Assembly: GCA_949358305.1 (NCBI GenBank)
Contig: OX442316.1
Coordinates: 18,166,001 to 18,230,000 of the forward strand
Direction: 5' to 3'
Source: Strigamia acuminata
Taxonomy: Eukaryota > Arthropoda > Chilopoda > Geophilomorpha > Linotaeniidae
Length of the DNA: 64,000 nucleotides
In this document: positions 36,451 through 49,365 of the stretch, in pieces
Layout: each line of letters begins with the position of its first letter
Numbering within the stretch: the stretch's first letter is position 1
Notes under the pieces: generated by a model
What the model was told of the DNA's origin: nothing
Database searches by the model: none
What the model saw: the letters and a program-made list of their open reading frames with translations, nothing else
Program-made: the position numbers and the translations under genes

Positions 36451-37867
36451 TTGTATGTTATTTTAGTGTTAGGACTCGGGGATTTATTTTGTTTTATTTT
36501 ATATTGTTTTCTTCTTAATTAGTTAATATTATTACTGTTAAGTGGTGAATGCAGCTAATGCCTGTTGCTGTATAATAAATAAAAACAGATAAAAATAATA
36601 ATAACAATTTCAATGTGTGGTACTGAAATATTGTTTCTTTATTTCCTTTGTGTGCAACAAGCTTGACACTCGCCATGTGAAATGTGTGTGCAGAATGTGT
36701 TGCGCAGTTTGATATCAAGTTACCAGATGCGAACCTAAGTTATGGTTTTGGTTTTTGCAATTATTGATGTTGGTTTACAGAATCAACACTAAAAACAACA
36801 AACATTAGAAACGTTAAATGGGCCCTAATGGTTACAATTTATGAAATTAATTTTCTACACAAGTTCTGATGGATTTAAAGCGAGTGTCATCACAATTTCA
36901 TGCCGTGTTTGAGTGACAGGCACTATAAGAATGAAAAAAGTTGAATTTGTTGGGCTTAATGTTTTATAACAACTCGTGGCTGCTGAGAAGAACAATAACG
37001 AGCGTGTAGCGGGGACGGACGTTTTGTTGGTGCCTAAATTGTAGGCTTAAGCAGAAAACATTTTGACTGTTAATCGGGTGACTTGTGCAGTGATAAGCGA
37101 GCTTTCCTTTTGAGCTCACCAGCCCTGATATGAGCTCTTTTCTTCGTCCCCGCTACACATCGAGTCGTGTGAAACTGGGCTCGTGAAAAATAATCCCCCG
37201 GGGAGTCTAAGAAGAAGCAGAAGAAAAAAAATCTTCTAAGCGTCTCGTCACATTTTCCTTCCCTTCTGGATGCGATATTAAAGTAAAACTGCACTTATTT
37301 AAAGAAAAAAAATATTTTAAATTGTTTTTTTTGGTTGATTTTTTGCATGTTGTTTGTTGATGTAAATATTACAAGTCCCTGTTGGTGTTGAGTGGAAATA
37401 AATGAGACGCTTAATGTAGTAATTTATCCTAATTTTGTGTCATTTTTATCTTTTTGTTTTGCATTTTGCCTTATCTGTGCTAAGAGTTGTTTGAAAATTT
37501 TTGCAGGAAACTAGAAAACAAAAGTGTTATCGGTAGAACGCCATAGCTCAGCGCGCCACTTCAAACCCGATACGACCCAAGGCCTAAAGGGGTCCGGCAA
37601 TATTTGACAAGAAGGTGAGAGATTTCTTTTCTCCTCTTTTATATCCGTTGATTAAAGTCTCCTAATCCTGACAAAGAGCAAATCGATATTTATAGGAAAA
37701 AAGTTTTTTTGCATAAATTTTGGCAAGAATTTAAAGTTGTTTACTGGAAGTTTTTTTTTAATTTTTTTTTTAAAAAAAAAAGGCGTGAAATATCAGAAGG
37801 ATGGCGAATTTTATTCAGAATTGATTATTTTCATCAGGAAGAGGAGTCATTGCATCACAGATAACTA

Positions 37868-37930
37868 ATGGTATGGTGTATCAGTTGGTAAAACCCCCCA
37901 CTAGAGTCTGCGTTTGGAATCTTGATGCCT
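37868..37930 (+). repeat. tRNA-like SINE head (weak)
   Basis: TGTATCAGTTGG at 37877-37888 resembles an RNA polymerase III A box, and GTTTGGAATCT at 37912-37922 resembles a B box, 35 bp apart as in a tRNA. No tRNA cloverleaf can be built. The following GAGTCGCAAGTAACATTTG could be a SINE tail. Confidence 0.3.
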
Positions 37931-38217
37931 GGCTCCGTTTTTTATGGCCTTGAGTCGCAAGTAACATTTGTTGATCGATCTAAACAAGAGGAAGAAGCCA
38001 TTTTGAATTTAGTTGTAAAAACCAAGCACGAACTAAAGCAAAAAAAAAACACTAATTGGGTAGATTCCAGTGACCCAACTGCCAATCGCTGACTTTAATT
38101 GGTTAAATTTAGAACCGACAGAGACAGAATACAGTAATCCTTTGCCTTAATTTTTTTTTAGTATTTGCTACAGTAAGTCTTGGGCACGAGCTTGGATACT
38201 GCAAGTTTTTGCGGTAG

Positions 38218-38262
38218 GTGTAGTCGAAGGTGTTTTAGTAGGTGTAGTTGAAGATGTTTTTC
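38218..38262. repeat. Two ~24-bp tandem copies (TAGGTGTAGTYGAAGRTGTT)
   Basis: Adjacent direct copies. A short hairpin (CGTGTTTAA / TTAAACACG arms) lies about 55 bp downstream. Confidence 0.6.
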
Positions 38263-41200
38263 AGGAAAGTAACCCTGCAGCAAATGGAGGGGTTGCCACC
38301 TGCATTTGAAAAGCGTGTTTAAAATTGCAGTTAAACACGTTGTGTTCCTGAAAGCAGCCATTTTTTTTAGCTAGTTCGCAAGAAGCCTCGGTCAAGCAGT
38401 TAAAAATGCGGTTTAGTCTAAACGACTTTCCAAATGCAGTTAATGTGGAATAATTGAATTAGCGAGCATGAATTTTTCTTGTAGACTAAAAGTGTGGTTT
38501 CAGATGGACGGCTATGGGGTAGGTCGGTGCAGGTTTTTGAGAAGAGCAGGAACTAATGCACTGCACCAATTATTGATTAGTTAGCCTCTTCCCACTGTCC
38601 ACTTGAGCCATGATGGATGACCAGAGAGTTCGGTTGAAAGACTATTGAGGGTCGGGGGAGTAGAGAGAGAAACACGGGGTCGGGCTTGTGTTTAGATTGG
38701 TTCCATTGAGAGATGCTCTCCCCAGCCCCATCCTTGTCATCATGCCCTACCTTGGGGAATTACCTGCTTTAGCACTGGTGTTCAGGGTTAGTTGCAGGCT
38801 TTTTATCTTGTGTGTATCTTTGGCTCGAGGATTGAATTTATAACCAACGAGAGAATGTTGCATAAAACATTATAGGAACTAGCAGTAGGGTTGATCTTCT
38901 GGTTGAAAAAGTTTAAAGGATTGACCGGGATTTAAAGAAGTCTTTGTAATTATAAAGGAGCTTTGAACCCAAAGTGGACATTACATGTTAAGTAATTTGT
39001 TCTGCACATTTTGTTAAATTAAAAAAAAATTCTTTCTCCTGGTCAGTAATAATTCCCTGGACATTAACCTGGTTCATTAAATAATTTCCCCCCGGAATTA
39101 AAAGAGGATGTACTGTATCCTAAATATAAATTTATTCTGGTGGAAACTTAACATTAACCAGCTCCATTTTAAGGTAAAAACAATTAAAGAAATTGTATTA
39201 AGTAAAAAAATTGGCTGCGCAAGAAATTTATTTTTATTTTTTGTTTTGTTTTGTTTACAATTTTGCGTCGAAATGTTATTGTTCAACTCTTTGGGTTCGA
39301 AAAGTGTTATCGTTTTCCATGGAAAGCAAAATGGCAGCAGTGTGTAGGCGTAGTCTGGTAAATTGAGTGCTCGCATCGCATTAAAGAGCAATGTTATAGG
39401 GAAAGGATGTTTGTGCAGTCATAAGATGGCGAGTCGTGTGCCTTTTCAGATGGACGCCACATAAAAGCAAGTGAGGTTTGATGCAGGAAGCCATCCGCAG
39501 TGTGCGACGGCGGAAAGGAGCAACTCAGAGTCCAGCTCATTACAGAAGGAGAAAGGGGGCGTGTAGCTATGGTTTTTCTTTTACAACTCGAAAGCATCCA
39601 TTTGATGATGAGGGGGTCGGAGACCGAGACGAAAAACTTGTTGTTGTAGACAGAAATGCGGTAATAGTTTGCGAGGCTGCGACGCTTCTCTTTCAAATCT
39701 CGGCAACACAACTGCACGGAGGAGGAAGAAAGAAAGAAAAAAAGAAAATCAGTGGAAAACTGCAATCATAAAGTTGTCTGAAATAGAAATAGAAGCAATA
39801 GGAGGAAAGTTGACAAGTTTGTAAATCGAATTTTGCGAAGTATTTGTGTGTTTGTGATTACGAAGTAATAAAAGTTTGATTATAATCAGCAATGTTTTGA
39901 TTGCGTTAGTGGTTTTAGTGGAAGTAGAGCCCAAGTTTAGAATATGTGTGTGTGTGGAGAGTTGATCTTATCGCTGCTCGAGCTTGACTTAACGTCATTA
40001 GTCGTGAGACATTCCCCAGAGTTGGGCACGGGCGTATGCCGCTTATTTCAATGTAAACACGATAAGTGAATTATCAGCATGAACTCGTCAGTTTTAAATT
40101 GAAAAATAATTGGACGCTTGCAGCAACAGCCCGTCCGGAATTTGGCGAATCCCGAACCTCCGAGAAGGATCTCGTTGAAATTGATCGGAAACTATATTTA
40201 ATATATTTATTTTTAATCAATAATTTAGAAAGTGCAAATTTGAGGAAAACATTAGTAAATGGGTGAAACGAGCGCTAAAATTAGTGCAAATTACATTTTC
40301 TCTGTTATCGATTCTACGCCCCATCTCGGGTCTGATCTCGCGCTCGACTTGCCGCGAACTGAATCCGATTTGGCCATAGGGGCCTCTGATTTTCTATTGA
40401 AAAACAAGTGAAACAAGCTCGAGGACGTCCAGATTGTTGGCGGGACAAATGTGTAGATTTTTGTGCGTAATTGGATTGTTGCGCGGGGCAATTGAGTGGG
40501 CCGTTGCATTGGCCAATAATAAAGTGGGTTCCTTAAAAAGTTTGTTGGCAGTGGCATTTCTCATTTCTCGTCTGGTTATTTGCCTTGCCAAAGGTAATTT
40601 ACGAGCGGTGCGCGTTGTATTTTATTCAGTACACAAAAGAGAGAGAGACTTCCGCGTGCAGAAAACGAGGAGGAAGCCGAAGAAAAGTGGCCGATGGATT
40701 TTATTAGTGAGTTATGAGCACTTGGACTCGATGCAAGTTGGAAAAAGTTGCATCTAAGTGGGTTGGGTCCAATTAGGAGCGAGTTTGATCCCAGCATGTT
40801 GTTAGTGGCTGTGAAGTATGGCCTTTTAAAACCTAAGTGGGAAATGGGTTTTGGACGAACACGATCAGACTTGCAAAGCGGTCTGCGACGACCCTCTGGG
40901 TAACGAGAAAGTCGATTTGGCCACGAGCCACGTCCTCCTTTTTGTGTAATAAAGGACCGCAACTGTTGTTGCTGCATGCTCGCCGCTTGCTTGCAGGCCG
41001 TGTTTACGAGCTGGAGAAATGTAACGAGCAATTTTTTTCTTGCTTTAAATTTATTTATTTGATGCTCGGAAAAGCGACACCTTTTCTTATTGCAATGGAT
41101 TTCTCATTAGATGCGGCGGCTGAGCAGAAAGGGAAATGATGATAAAAAGAAGTGGAAAAGCCATTCGTCTTTTGTACGACAGGAAACAAGCGGAGACACG

Positions 41201-41938
41201 ACGTGGATTCACTAACGAACTTAGCGATTAAGCGGAAGTGTGACTTCTTTGTGTGCACAAAGGCTGTTTATTCGAATCGAATCGGATTGTAATTGGCGGG
41301 AATCAAAGATTTTTATTTATTTTTATTATTTTATTTTGGGAGTCTTCTTCTGCTTGAAAGTTTTAAGGATCGGCTTTTGTATTTTGTTTGAGAGTCGTTT
41401 CATCCTCGGCAATTGTGCGAGAGATAAAAAGAAGTGAAAAGATGTTTTAAGAGATATTTTTTTTTTGTTAAAGACATGATTTGGCTCATAAGTTGGATGT
41501 GTCTAGGAGAGGATACTGTGTATGGGTGAATTAAGACGAGTCGTAAAAATGAGGGAAAAGAATGGTGAGTAGTAAAAAGTTTATATTTTTATTTTATTTT
41601 TATTGTTATTATTACTTTTTTCTTTTAGATTTAGTGAAATCCCAGTCTGGCAATAGCGCTCCGAGTTGCTACTGTAGCAACAATTTTCTCACGCTTAGTT
41701 CTGAGCTGGTGTGGACACGAAATTGGTTTTTTCTCGCATCAAATGAATAAATGAATCGTAAATTCTTCAATTAGGGCCCGGACGGAAATTAGAGACAGTC
41801 GCACTATTCCCTTTAAAAAGATGCTTTCAATAAAGCGTAGCACGAGAATCTCGAAGCACGATACAAACGGCACGACTTTTGGAGCCATCTTAAGGGCTGT
41901 GATATGATTTTAATCGTGAAAGTACATTACATGTACAA
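38263..41938. other. Gene-free stretch
   Basis: Several antiparallel open frames (for example 40434-41139) occur in GC-richer DNA, but none shows a domain or compatible splicing. No exon is supported. Confidence 0.5.
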
Positions 41939-42143
41939 ACGGCCGGATTAAGGTCTTTGAGGCCCCGGACACTATCCATGTCTTGCCGATAGATATCGGC
42001 TGATTGTCATAGGCTTAATAGATTATAGTTAGAGAAGCTTACTGTTAACAACAAACAACACTGTCTGTAAAAAGGAAAATATTTAATAAAATACGAGCTT
42101 GGGATGGGGCTCCTTTGAGCCTGGTGGGCCCTATGCTTATAAG
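41939..42143. mobile_element. Degraded hAT-like fragment (GGCCGGATTA end)
   Basis: Begins AACGGCCGGATTAAGG...GAGGCCCCGG and ends with GAGCCTGGTGGGCCCTATGC, a loosely inverted GC-rich pair around an AT-rich body. The opening words recur near 58612 (ACGCCGGATTACC). No clear target duplication. Confidence 0.3.
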
Positions 42144-43015
42144 CGATTAAAATTGAATTTGAAGTGATATTGGAGGATTTATTTTGCTCGGTTCTTGAAG
42201 AGATTCAATGAAATGGATCATTTTTGGTTTTCTGTGGGTTTTTCTTAACACTGTGTGGTTTATTTTGACATTCATCAATATTCATATCTCCGTTTGCAGG
42301 CTAGCAGCGCGCTGATAGTTGGGTGTTGAGCTAAGCTTATGTTAATTGGCAAACGAAACAATGTAGCTTTTAATCAATGCCACTTTCATTAATTCAGTAA
42401 TTGAATGAATTGAGCGATGGCTTTTTATATGAAAACAGTATAAATTATGCCCGTACTGTTTGTTTCATATGGATCGGAGGTGGTAGGTGTGTTCAAAGTA
42501 AATTAATTATTTGGATGAATTAGATTATTTGAATTGTTTGCGACGCGAGTCACTGGCAGAAGTTGGATGAGAGCAGCGCCATGCATTTGCAGCGGACGTG
42601 GCGTGAATGAGGATGTTGACAATTCGGGCAGTCCATCGATTGCTTTCGGCGGCAGCGAAGTATTCAGATATCGTGCGTAGGCGTGTTTTCCATCAAGTGG
42701 TTTTTGAAGAGTAGGTGGGGTTGGTTTGACGCAATGGGTGGACACCTGTCAAGATGGAAAACACCAACGCAGAATAAAAAGGGGCTCGGTAAACAAGTTC
42801 AAATCTGAGGAATTCGTTTATCAGTAACGGCTAGAGTTGTCCTCCATTTTCAAAACACAAAAGTTGCCCTATTGAATTGTTTTTGCAATAATAAATGGCG
42901 CAATCGGAATTCGCATCAAGATCTGCGAAGACCGCAGAAAACCCAGTTGGAAGCGGGTGCCAGATGTTCTTGCCATAGAAACAGTACCTCAATCAGACAG
43001 GAATGAGAAACAGCG

Positions 43016-43058
43016 GGTCACCCGTCCAAGTACTGACCAGGCCCAATGCTGCTTGACT
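43016..43058 (-). pseudogene. 5S rRNA-like fragment (internal control region)
   Basis: On the minus strand it reads AAGTCAAGCAGCATTGGGCC then TGGTCAGTACTTGGACGGGTGACC, close to the internal-promoter half of animal 5S rRNA (AAGCAGC..GGGC..GGTTAGTACTTGGATGGG.GACC). The first ~45 bases and the 3' stem of 5S rRNA are not recognisable, so it is a fragment or the head of a 5S-derived SINE, not a working gene. It lies about 50 bp from the repeat copy at 43107-43236. Confidence 0.6.
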
Positions 43059-43106
43059 TTCTATTCAAATACAAGCCATCTCGGTAAAGAAACCCATTTG
43101 GTTAAA

Positions 43107-43236
43107 AAATACATTGCAATTGTATTGCAATGCATCTTGAAATGCATTGGGTTTCACGAGGATGCGTTTTGTAATACATTGTTGCATTATTTAATGCATT
43201 AAGTGAAAAGCAATATATTGTAAAATATATTTTTGT
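43107..43236 (-). repeat. TGCATT-rich dispersed repeat, short copy
   Basis: The reverse complement of both ends of 36148-36450 (CAAAAATATATTTTACAATA ... CGTGAAACCCAATGCATTTC ... GCATTGCAATAC), with the central ~170 bp absent. Confidence 0.7.
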
Positions 43237-44621
43237 GGCATGTAGGAAGTGCGTTCTTTTGTATTTGATTAGAAAGAATTTGTGAAAAGTTGAAATTATT
43301 TAAATTTCTAAGATAGAGTGAAGGAGGCTTGCAGTCGTTGTGGGCTTTGCACTTTTCCTCATCTTGCTTTAGCGTCTAGTTATGCTAATTATCGTTGATG
43401 ACAATGTCATGTTGCTTAATTGAATTAGTGCTGTCAGCCAGTATTAACGCAAACTACGAGTCATGAGAGAAAACAGAAAGGGCGCAGTACCGCAATAGCA
43501 TCAAGATGCTAAGTGTTTTCGATTCCTTCAGCACTAAATTGGGCAGAACCACTGTTGTGGGCTTGGTTCGGGGCTCGGGCTGCGCTGCGCTGCGACTCGA
43601 TTCGATTCGAGTCGATTCGAACGACTTGTTACACAAGTTTGACCCTGTTGGTTGCGTGACCTGGCTAATTGGTTGCACCTTAAAGCAGTGTGTTGTGCAC
43701 TGCACACTGCTCCGGAATTGCATTAGCCTAATGTGCTTATCATTGCGCTCTATTTGGAAAAGGAAGCATCCTTGATTCAATTAACTTACTTTTCTTTGTC
43801 TGTGTGCCGATGACTTGCACAAGGTTTTAGACAGAGTGCTGTTTTTCCTTTCTTTTCTTTTCTTATAGCGGAACCGGTGTATCTCTCTCTATCTCTTTCT
43901 TTAAATGTATTCGTCTTTTTTCTCTCTTGTTTTTGGTTTTGTTTAGGTGAGAATAAAAAGGGGAAATTTAATTTAAAGGTTTATTCATCTGATTTGTTCA
44001 TTTAATGAGGAATAAGTCTGTGAATGAGTCTGAGAATTTTGAATTAAAATTTAATGCCGAATGTTTTTGTTTTGTTTAGTCGTAATCAAGCAAACAAACA
44101 AAATACTTGAGAGATTGAATCAACAATATTAACGATTTGTAAATAAAAGTAGGAAAACTGGGTAAACACGAAGTATGCAGCGAAGCCCAACTTTTAAATA
44201 TTCTCTTTATATTAAAATTCTTGCCGAGTATGCATTAACTGGAATATAATATGGAAATTATTTACAGATTGAAGGTTTTATTGGCTTAAAGCAAGTTGGA
44301 AAGAATGAAAAATTGATAGTATTTTTCGGAAATAGTAATTTTTAAGTGGGGGAAAAAGCTTATGTTAAGTGTCGGTAGCGTAAAAATACATAAAAGATTA
44401 AAATTAATTAAAAGAGCAATTTGGATAAGCAGAATTATCTTAGTAAGGCATTAAAGCATGAAAAGTTAAATACGGACATTAAAGAGCGGAGAGATAAGTG
44501 TGAATTGATGTTTGCAGCCTTTGTCTGACGATGATAATGTAAATGCGATAAAGTTTTGAGTTCAGTTCTGGCCAAATTGATAGTAAATTGTTTAAAAATA
44601 AATTTGTAATATAATGCCTTG

Positions 44622-44650
44622 GCCGTCGCCGTCGCCGTTGCCGTCGCCAT
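44622..44650. repeat. (GCCGTC)n hexamer repeat
   Basis: About five near-perfect hexamers. On the minus strand they read as alternating Ala-Thr codons, which creates a spurious low-complexity open frame. Confidence 0.85.
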
Positions 44651-46742
44651 TGCCACTGTCAACGATTTAAGTTGTAATTTGGTGGGATTGGATGGAAGGG
44701 GATGGGAAGGGGAAGGGGTCGGGGCAGGGGGATTAGATAGTTTGCAGAAAGATGCGATTGTGTCCTAGATCATACACAGTTGACAGCAGATGTCACACCA
44801 AGTTGCGAGTGGATGTTGCGCGTCACTTTCTTGGCTTATTGCCATCAAATGGCTCGTGACCCCTGACTAGTCGCTCGAGCACATTAATGCAATTAAAAGC
44901 CAATGCACAATGGATTCGCAAAAGTTGCCAACTGGAACTATCTCGAAATGCCGTTTAAAAAGCTTTTTGCACGAACACACCTGCAGTGTTTTACGAGGAA
45001 AGCAACAACAAGGGATGGGGGGGGGATGGGGGGTTTTTAAAGCTTTTAAAGAGAAAATGAGAAAAATGAAAAATTGATAAATTAAACGTGTGATATATTA
45101 GTAAGATGTGTAAGGGCATTATGGTGCAATCACATTGGTTTCTTTCGCCAAATGGCAGCGTGATGTATATAGATTTCCATCGTTACAAGCGAGGAAAATG
45201 TTCCGCCTCAATGTTGGCTTCACTCGGAGCACTCGCGCTCGGCAGTGAAACTCCATTTTTCCAAATGCGCCTTTTATACAGTTTGCATAGGTAAATCGGG
45301 CGAGTGACTAAATAAACACCTTTCACAGCTAAAGCCTTTTATCTTATCCCTATTTTTCTTTATTTCACACGGCGTTTAGCGATTTTATGCTCCCTTTTTT
45401 AAATACTTTTTTATTTTATTTTTATTTTTATTTTTTATTTTTTTTTTATTTAATATAGAATTAGATAAAAAAAAATGGAAATAAAAATGAAATAAATAAA
45501 GCGAGAAGAATAGTAAAAATTTCTCCCTATGATAAAGTGATTGTACCGGGGTTTTGATGAGGAAAAGGAAATGGTGGTCTTTAAAATTCATTCTTTTATC
45601 AGTGAGGGGAGGTTCGTTATGGAAATTTTCTGATTCTATTTCCTTTGAGTCGCAATCGCAACCCACCGGCTGTTATCAGGAAGAGGTACAAGGCGGGGGA
45701 ATTTGAGAGCGGGGCTGGGGAAAAAAATTAATCACTGATTTCTTCGTTTTTTTATTGTATTTATGCGCGGACAAATTGTCAATTGATGGAAACGTTATCA
45801 TTTTATATTATTATTGTTGCTATTATTGTTTTATTAATCGATTTATGCGGGAAAATGAAGTAATTGCTATAAATGTTGTTATGAAATGATTGAAACGTTA
45901 ATTGATGTAGTGAGTTTGATTAATATTTGAAGCGATAAAGCTGGTGAGTTATTTAAAGCGTCGAGGTATTAGTTGTTCGTAAATTAATTTGCTGCGTGTT
46001 CGAAATTATTATTATTTTCCTTTTGTGAACGCTAGCTGAATTAGAAGTCGATCTTTTTTGCTTTTAAAGTGGAATTCCATAAAAAAAATTAAAAATTAAA
46101 ATTAAAACCAAATACACAAAACCCGTTTCATTGTTTTGGGACGCAGTTTTAGGCTTAAAGCTGATATACTAACTTTAAAAAAAAAATTTAAAAAAAAAGG
46201 GTAAGAATTAGAAAAGGTTGCACGTTTTACGAGCACATCACGTGGTTGGTCAGTGTGTAGGAGGGAGTGTTTGTTTAGTATGAGAAGGGTTGGAGGTTAG
46301 GTACTCCTTCGGGAGCAAGAATGGCGGTTGTGCTCCATCCTTCTTTCCATTACATAATGAATGACGCTGGACACTATTCAAGGAGGACTGGCATTGTTTC
46401 TTTATGGGACAATTCGCGAGTCAATCCAGGGCATATTGGATTGAATGAAGGGTCAACACACTGTCGACATGTAGATCTACATTATTGTTATCAGATACGA
46501 TTATAGTGGAAGGTTGCAATCACGAGTTGTTATCTCTCTCTCTCTCGTCTCTCTCTCTCCATACAAATGTGGATATTTGCTGCTTTTTTTTCTTTTCTTC
46601 CTTCTTTGTGGACAAACAAACGGGGAGTTTATGTGAATGTGACATAGCGCAGGAAGTAATAAAATGTATTAATAATCGCTCGGTACAGGCTTATGTGAAT
46701 CAATAGGAAATTTGAAAATTCAATTACGGAATTGAATTTTTG

Positions 46743-46768
46743 AATAAATAAATAAATAAATAAATAAA
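46743..46768. repeat. (AAAT)n microsatellite
   Basis: About six tandem AAAT units. Confidence 0.9.
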
Positions 46769-48500
46769 AATGAATAATGAATAAGAAAGGGCGCGAATGT
46801 TTGTCGATGGTAATGTGTAGAGGATAGACGAAGAAACAAACGCTCGTTAGTTTGTGTGTTTGAAATCCTTTTTGGTGTGAAAGTGATGTTTGGATATCGA
46901 GGCCATGTTGAATGAAAGGTGGCTGAGGGTGGATTTGCACCTGCTTCCTTTTGCTGGCAACAGCTGCTCTCTTGTCTAATGGATTTACATTTGCCATGTA
47001 GGTATTTGAAAACATTACTACATGAATTATATATGCCTAACATGAAGAGACATGTATATTGATTGCCATTTTGTAACTCATAACTTGTTTTTTTTGTAAA
47101 AGAAAGAAATATTAAGGCTTATTTCAAGTAATTCGGCAATTAACGGCGTTTTTAGGAGTGTATGAGACTCAACAAGTATTTTATTAGTTGAAATTGTAAT
47201 TGATGTTTGAGCTGAATTGTAAATTGTGAAAATCAACGTTAAAATATGATAATAACAGAAAAAAATAATGAAAATTGTTTTAAATTTCTCGATTTAGTAT
47301 AAATTTGCATTTAAATGTAATATTTCGCTTTTTTTTTCTTAAAAAAAATTTCTTTTATTCGCGGTTCAAATTCATCAAACTAAAACAGATTGAATTACCA
47401 TAACGAAGACTTTTTTTGTGTTTTGCGAAAGATGATTTTATTTTTTTCGTCTTTTTTTTTTATTTCTTAATTTACTTTTTAAATCTGCATCGATTGAAAT
47501 TGAAATCTGATTGTTGTGTATCTTAATCGACGACTCTGTGGTCGGGTTTTCAACTTTTTCTTACTTGATTAATTAGAGGAGAAGACGAGTGATTCAGTGA
47601 GCGCCCACTTTGAGTGATGAACTGACTAGAAATGACACTTCCTCGCCGGGGGAATAAAAATCCTGGCCCAAACTTTGCACGAAATTCGAAATTGTATTTT
47701 TCTTTTTAAATTAATTTCATGCAAGATTCTGTCGTTGCGATGAAATGCTGGCAAATTGGAAACGGCATTCCCGACATTCCGATTGAAATACCGATGAATA
47801 TTAACCCTCTCCTCCTAGCCCGTTTTCGCCATTAGAGGTCGCTTATGGCCAAATACAGACGTCCCATCCTTTTTACTTGAAATGCCAATACGAATTTCCA
47901 CTTGCAGCCACTTCTTTGTGTCGTCGAGGAGCACCCGAGTGATATCTGTATCAATATAAACGCGAGTGGTTCCCAATTTTGTGAATATTTACCACCAAAG
48001 CTCTAGAAAAATGTGCATTTCTGGCATTAAGCAATAAAATCGATTATCTGTCCGTAGAATTAAATATTTGCATTTTTTTAAAATAAAAGGTTGGAGTTGT
48101 TGGTGGGAGAGGATTGGGGTCATTGACTGGGTGGAAGTGGTTCTGTTGGGATGGGAAATAAAAATGTTTGTTTTTGTATGTGAACTCCCATTCTTTTAAT
48201 GTAATGGTGCCTAGAGAATTGGGTTATATACAGTATATCGTTTCATGTTTCACTCGGCGATAAAAGACATAGGCAACGTGTCATTGGCAAAGAGAAATGT
48301 AGAATGCAAAATTGGGAGGATGTGTTTGGATGTTGTAAATTTGGGGAAAAAAAGTTTTCTGGTGGATCTGATGAGTTTATTTCCCTTCAAAATTCGAGTA
48401 TAAAATTGTGCCGTCATTCGGAAGTCGAGCGTGATAAGAAACAAAGTTGGGCCATTAAACGGCAACCGAAAAGGATTTTTTTTTAAAAATAAAATAAGAA

Positions 48501-48526
48501 TTTTTTTTTTTTTTTTTTTTTTTTTT
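48501..48526. repeat. T26 homopolymer
   Basis: Twenty-six consecutive T. Confidence 0.9.
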
Positions 48527-49210
48527 GCTTGTAAGATAAGGGGACACGAATAATGAGTTTTTCAATAAAAATATTTTAACATCAAGTTTTAGCCGAAGGA
48601 AAACATTGCGTCATTTTGCATCAAATTCATCTGCCACGATTGAAATTTGATAACGTCAAGTGATGTTTCTCTCGAGAAAGGAAGAGAAATTTCAAACTTT
48701 GTGGCGAGTAAACGCAGTGATGGTTCAGCGATGTGTCCGCGTCCACGGGAATCACAAGACTTATCACTTAGTTTGATTGATGCTGATTGAAGATCGAATT
48801 GCTGTTTGTAGCAGCCCAAACACGTTAGAGGTCCTTCGGCTTCGGGTTTTCCATTCTGCTTCTAATTGCCTAACGATGTTGAGGATCAATTTGCGACATT
48901 CATAGAAGATTCTTCGTGTTTTAAATTAGACATGCGTGATTAATGGTCGCCTAGGATATACTGAACGTGTGCTTTGCAGGAAAGCCGAAAGAGAAGATAT
49001 TTTCATGATTGTTGGCGCGCTGTTGCAGATACGTTTGAACATTATGTGAATATCTTAATACCCGGCAGACGTTGGCATAATATCCTATTGCTGTGTAGAG
49101 TAACATTCTAATTGAATATTTTATGCTAATGAATGTGGTTAGCAAGTTTAGCAATTCATTTTTGAAGGTGAAGTGCAACGAACGTTAAGTTTGGTTTTTT
49201 TGTTGAAATG

Positions 49211-49365
49211 CTCTAATATAACGCGGGTGTTCTGTTGGCAGAATCTAGATTTCTTTTTAGTCGTTTTGACCTGTTTAGACATTTTTTTTAGTTCATACTT
49301 TAGTTCATTTACACCCGCGTTGTAATGATAACCAAGTTGAATGGGCATCCCGCGTTCTATTAAAG
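49211..49365. mobile_element. MITE, CGCGGG-ended family, short copy (155 bp)
   Basis: The left end is CTCTAATATAACGCGGGTG and the complement of the right end is CTTTAATAGAACGCGGGATG, an inverted repeat of about 20 bp with few mismatches. It shares ends and internal words with 27351-27771. I could not fix a target duplication. Confidence 0.7.

Larger units (their letters stand above)
43237..49210. other. Gene-free stretch with several microsatellites
   Basis: Contains a (GCCGTC)n hexamer at 44622-44650, a (TTTTTA)n-like tract at 45404-45450, (TC)n at 46532-46559, (AAAT)n at 46743-46768 and T26 at 48501-48526. No exon is supported. Confidence 0.55.

Noticed and set aside
37540..37600. ATAGCTCAGCGCGCC stretch resembling a tRNA D-arm
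   Set aside because: No B box on the same strand and no acceptor stem.
40394..41139. Overlapping frames on both strands (up to 151 codons)
   Set aside because: Mixed composition, no domains, no compatible splice sites; the local GC content explains the missing stops.
44435..44662. Minus-strand frame opening with repeated Ala-Thr
   Set aside because: Created by the (GCCGTC)n hexamer repeat; the rest is noise-like.
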